Origin: Eubacteriales bacterium
GTDB taxonomy: Bacteria; Bacillota; Clostridia; Peptostreptococcales; Anaerovoracaceae
DNA length: 18,626 nucleotides
NCBI GenBank assembly: GCA_028691625.1
Contig: JAQUYZ010000003.1
Coordinates: 1 to 18,626, forward strand
Reading direction: 5' to 3'
Of this stretch, positions 16,520 to 18,626 are shown in pieces (the stretch's first letter is position 1; each line of letters begins with the position of its first letter). Made by a program: the position numbers and the translations under genes. Under the pieces are notes generated by a model. The model saw nothing but the letters and a program-made list of their open reading frames with translations, made no database searches and was not told the origin of the DNA.

Positions 16520-17395
16520 ATGGATTTTTCAGAAAAATGGGGGAAGGACGTTGAAGAAGCAACAAGACTTGCCCTGATAGATTTAAATCTTACAGAAGAC
16601 AAGGTAAATGTAATCGTTCTGGAGGAACCTACGAAGGGCTTTCTGGGCCTTGGAGCAAAGCTGGCCAAGGTAAGAGTGGAGAAGAAAACGGAATCAGGGA
16701 AGGCAGAAGTGAAAAAAGAAGAAAAGATTCAGAAGCATGAACCGTCCTTAAAACCGGAAAGAGCACAGAGACAGGAACCGGAAAGAATGCATCGGTCAGA
16801 AGCTGGCAGAAGACCGGAAAGACCGTTTCGAGAAGAGACTGACAGCAGACCCGAAAAAAGAGAAAAGAAGAATGACCGCCCAAGACAGACAGGCGAACAC
16901 ACATCGGAGGGAGCTTTTTCTGTCAGAGAAAAGCCTTCGGATCTGGTAGACATGAATGATCACATTGCAGAGTCGTTTTTGAAAGAGATCACAGCGAAGA
17001 TGGGCCTCAGCCTTAAAATCAAGGTGCAGGGCAATGACAGCTGTATCTATGTGGAAATGGACGGCAGAGATTCCGGCACCATTATCGGTAAGAGAGGGCA
17101 GACTCTCGATGCAATTCAGTATTTGACCAGCCTCGTTGTGAACAAGGATAAGGAAAAATATCAAAGAGTTGTTGTCGATGCCGAAAACTACAGAGAAAAA
17201 AGAGAAAGAACATTGGAGCAGCTTGCAAACAGATTGGCTGACAAAGTGATCAAATCAAGAAAGAGCGTAAGGCTCGAGCCGATGAACCCATATGAAAGAA
17301 AAGTGATTCATGCAACGCTTCAGGGAAACCCGAGGGTGACGACCAGAAGTGAAGGAGAAGAACCATACAGAAGGGTAATCATCGAACTGAAATAA
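16520..17395 (+). CDS. jag: RNA-binding protein Jag/KhpB (Jag-N, KH and R3H domains)
   Basis: This 291-residue RNA-binding protein is encoded after yidC in most Firmicutes. KhpB partners KhpA and affects cell elongation and mRNA levels in streptococci. The Jag-N domain is at about 1-53 (KWGKDVEEATRLAL, then EEPTKGFLGLGAKLAKV). A highly charged, probably disordered linker runs from 55 to 138 with repeated (K/R)PE-type units. The KH domain is at about 140-215, with its GKRG loop at 190-193. The R3H domain is at about 225-291, with NPYERKVIHATLQ. The ATG at 16520 follows GGAGG by about 10 bases. The stop is followed by a probable weak terminator before mnmE. Confidence 0.95.
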   Translation: MDFSEKWGKDVEEATRLALIDLNLTEDKVNVIVLEEPTKGFLGLGAKLAKVRVEKKTESGKAEVKKEEKIQKHEPSLKPERAQRQEPERMHRSEAGRRPERPFREETDSRPEKREKKNDRPRQTGEHTSEGAFSVREKPSDLVDMNDHIAESFLKEITAKMGLSLKIKVQGNDSCIYVEMDGRDSGTIIGKRGQTLDAIQYLTSLVVNKDKEKYQRVVVDAENYREKRERTLEQLANRLADKVIKSRKSVRLEPMNPYERKVIHATLQGNPRVTTRSEGEEPYRRVIIELK

Positions 17396-17405
17396 GAAGA
17401 AGAGC

Positions 17406-17441
17406 AGGGCTGTCTTAACCATCAATTAAGGGAGCCCTTTT
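17406..17441 (+). terminator. Weak terminator or attenuator between jag and mnmE
   Basis: AGGGCT (17406-17411) pairs with AGCCCT (17433-17438). An inner CTTAA/TTAAG helix forms across a 2x2 internal loop, and only four T residues follow the stem. Partial read-through into mnmE is likely. A second hairpin, TGTCAGG (17474-17480) with CCTGGCA (17489-17495), lies further along the leader without a T-run and has no assigned role. Confidence 0.5.
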
Positions 17442-17513
17442 CATCTATTAAAAGCATAGCGGCGCAGGGTGATTGTCAGGAGCATACCCCTGGCAGGCAC
17501 GAAGGAGGGGTTC

Positions 17514-18626
17514 ATGGAAGACACCATTGCTGCCATCGCCACGGCTTACGGCGAAGGCGGAATCGGAATCATCAGACTGAGCGGGGAGAAGGCAATGCAT
17601 ATCCTTGATCGGATCTTTGTGACCAAGCAAAACCAACATGAAAAGCCTATCATAAATAAGCGATTGTACTATGGGCATATTATCGATCCCACCGACGGGC
17701 TGGTCATCGACGAGGTGCTGGCGGTGAGTATGAAGGCGCCGGCGACCTACACGACGGAGGATGTGGTGGAAATCTATTGCCACGGAAGTATCGTTGCATT
17801 GCGGAAGACTTTGTCCCTTGCATTGAAAAACGGTGCAAGACTTGCAGAAAAGGGAGAATTTACGAAACGGGCTTTTTTAAACGGAAGGCTTGATTTATCT
17901 CAGGCAGAGGCGGTTATCGATATTGTCAGGGCAAAGACGGACAAAACCTTCGATGTCGCCTTGAGCCAGATGGAGGGGGCGCTTTCGCAACGCGTCAAGG
18001 AGATCCGGAAGGAACTTATGGATCTTCTTGTTGATATCACGGTAAATCTGGATTATCCTGATGAAGACATTGAGCTTATGACCTTTCAAAAGCTGAGCGA
18101 AAGCACATTGTCAATAGGCGATAAGATTGGCAAGTTGCTGTCTACAGCCGGTACAGGTCGAATCATCCGGGACGGTCTCAATGTTGCGATTATCGGGAAG
18201 CCGAATGTGGGAAAATCATCTCTGATGAACGCCCTGCTGAAAGAAGCAAGAGCGATCGTGACGGAAATTCCGGGGACGACCCGGGACACGATTGAAGAAG
18301 TGATCAGTATAAGTGAGATACCCGTTAAACTTACCGATACGGCAGGGATACGTGAAACAAAGGATCAGATTGAACGGATCGGAATCGAAAAAAGCAAGGA
18401 GTCCTTTAACAGGGCCGATTTGATAATTTTTATAATTGACGGAAGCAGTCCGTTGACCAGAGAAGACAGAAGGATCATGGCAAAGCTTGACAGCAGAAAG
18501 GTCATCATCCTGATCAATAAAACAGATCTAGGCCTGCAGACTGAAGAAGAGGAAATAAGAATTACTTTGCCCCATGCAAAGCTGATCAAGGCTGCAATCA
18601 AAAGAAACCAGGGAATTGAAGAGCTG
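17514..18626 (+). CDS. mnmE: tRNA modification GTPase MnmE (3' end beyond window)
   Basis: MnmE works with MnmG to modify the wobble uridine of several tRNAs (5-carboxymethylaminomethyl-type groups) using a folate carbon and GTP hydrolysis. The first 371 codons are present, of about 460 expected. The N-terminal folate-binding domain begins MEDTIAAIATAYGEGGIGII and contains EFTKRAFLNGRLDLSQAEAV. The inserted G domain has G1 GKPNVGKSS, G2 GTTRD, G3 DTAG and G4 NKTD. The C-terminal helical domain and its catalytic C-(I/L/V)-G-K are cut off by the window edge. GGAGG lies 7 bases before the ATG at 17514. It follows jag by 118 bases, as in the conserved origin cluster, where mnmG usually comes next. 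Confidence 0.96.
   Translation, partial: MEDTIAAIATAYGEGGIGIIRLSGEKAMHILDRIFVTKQNQHEKPIINKRLYYGHIIDPTDGLVIDEVLAVSMKAPATYTTEDVVEIYCHGSIVALRKTLSLALKNGARLAEKGEFTKRAFLNGRLDLSQAEAVIDIVRAKTDKTFDVALSQMEGALSQRVKEIRKELMDLLVDITVNLDYPDEDIELMTFQKLSESTLSIGDKIGKLLSTAGTGRIIRDGLNVAIIGKPNVGKSSLMNALLKEARAIVTEIPGTTRDTIEEVISISEIPVKLTDTAGIRETKDQIERIGIEKSKESFNRADLIIFIIDGSSPLTREDRRIMAKLDSRKVIILINKTDLGLQTEEEEIRITLPHAKLIKAAIKRNQGIEEL

Overview
The window is the replication-origin region of a Gram-positive, probably anaerobic member of the Clostridia. The evidence is the classic Firmicutes origin order (mnmE, jag, yidC, yidD, rnpA and rpmH on one side; dnaA, dnaN, recF, gyrB and gyrA on the other), a type III glutamine synthetase, an ANTAR regulator, T-box control of gatC, and an rsbV-rsbW-sigB cluster directly after gyrA. 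That last arrangement resembles my recollection of Clostridioides difficile. I would guess Peptostreptococcales or a neighbouring clostridial family; genus and species cannot be read from the sequence.

Layout. 1-84 (-): start of gatC. About 121-470 (-): T-box leader of gatC with an apparent asparagine (AAC) specifier. 492-567: back-to-back divergent promoters. 661-2754 (+): glnN, type III glutamine synthetase, preceded by an attenuator-like terminator. 2847-3431 (-): ANTAR regulator with a degenerate receiver domain, convergent with glnN. 3657-6199 (-): rsbV, rsbW, sigB and trpS as one tight unit, headed by a sigma-B-type promoter at the gyrA stop codon. 6247-10696 (-): gyrA and gyrB with their own promoter. 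10903-13135 (-): recF and dnaN. 13166-13258: the origin unwinding region, with DnaA boxes and six DnaA-trios. 13345-14667 (-): dnaA. 14742-14902: a second DnaA-box cluster. 15019-17395 (+): rpmH, rnpA, yidD, yidC and jag behind a perfect-consensus promoter. 17514 to the end (+): mnmE, truncated by the window edge.

How it fits together. The two DnaA-box clusters flanking dnaA form a bipartite oriC as in Bacillus. Genes on both sides point away from it, co-directional with the forks; glnN is the exception and faces the fork. The left end carries a glutamine theme: glnN makes glutamine, GatCAB consumes glutamine to amidate misacylated tRNA, and its leader appears to sense tRNA-Asn. The rsbVW-sigB genes form a partner-switching stress module that appears autoregulated and carries trpS at its end.

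I found no CRISPR array, insertion sequence, prophage, rRNA or tRNA gene, and no clearly new multi-gene system. The most interesting parts are regulatory: the DnaA-trio element, the sigma-B-type promoter, the glnN attenuator paired with a phosphorylation-deficient ANTAR protein, and the T-box details. Promoters, terminators and RNA folds were identified by eye, without folding or database searches.
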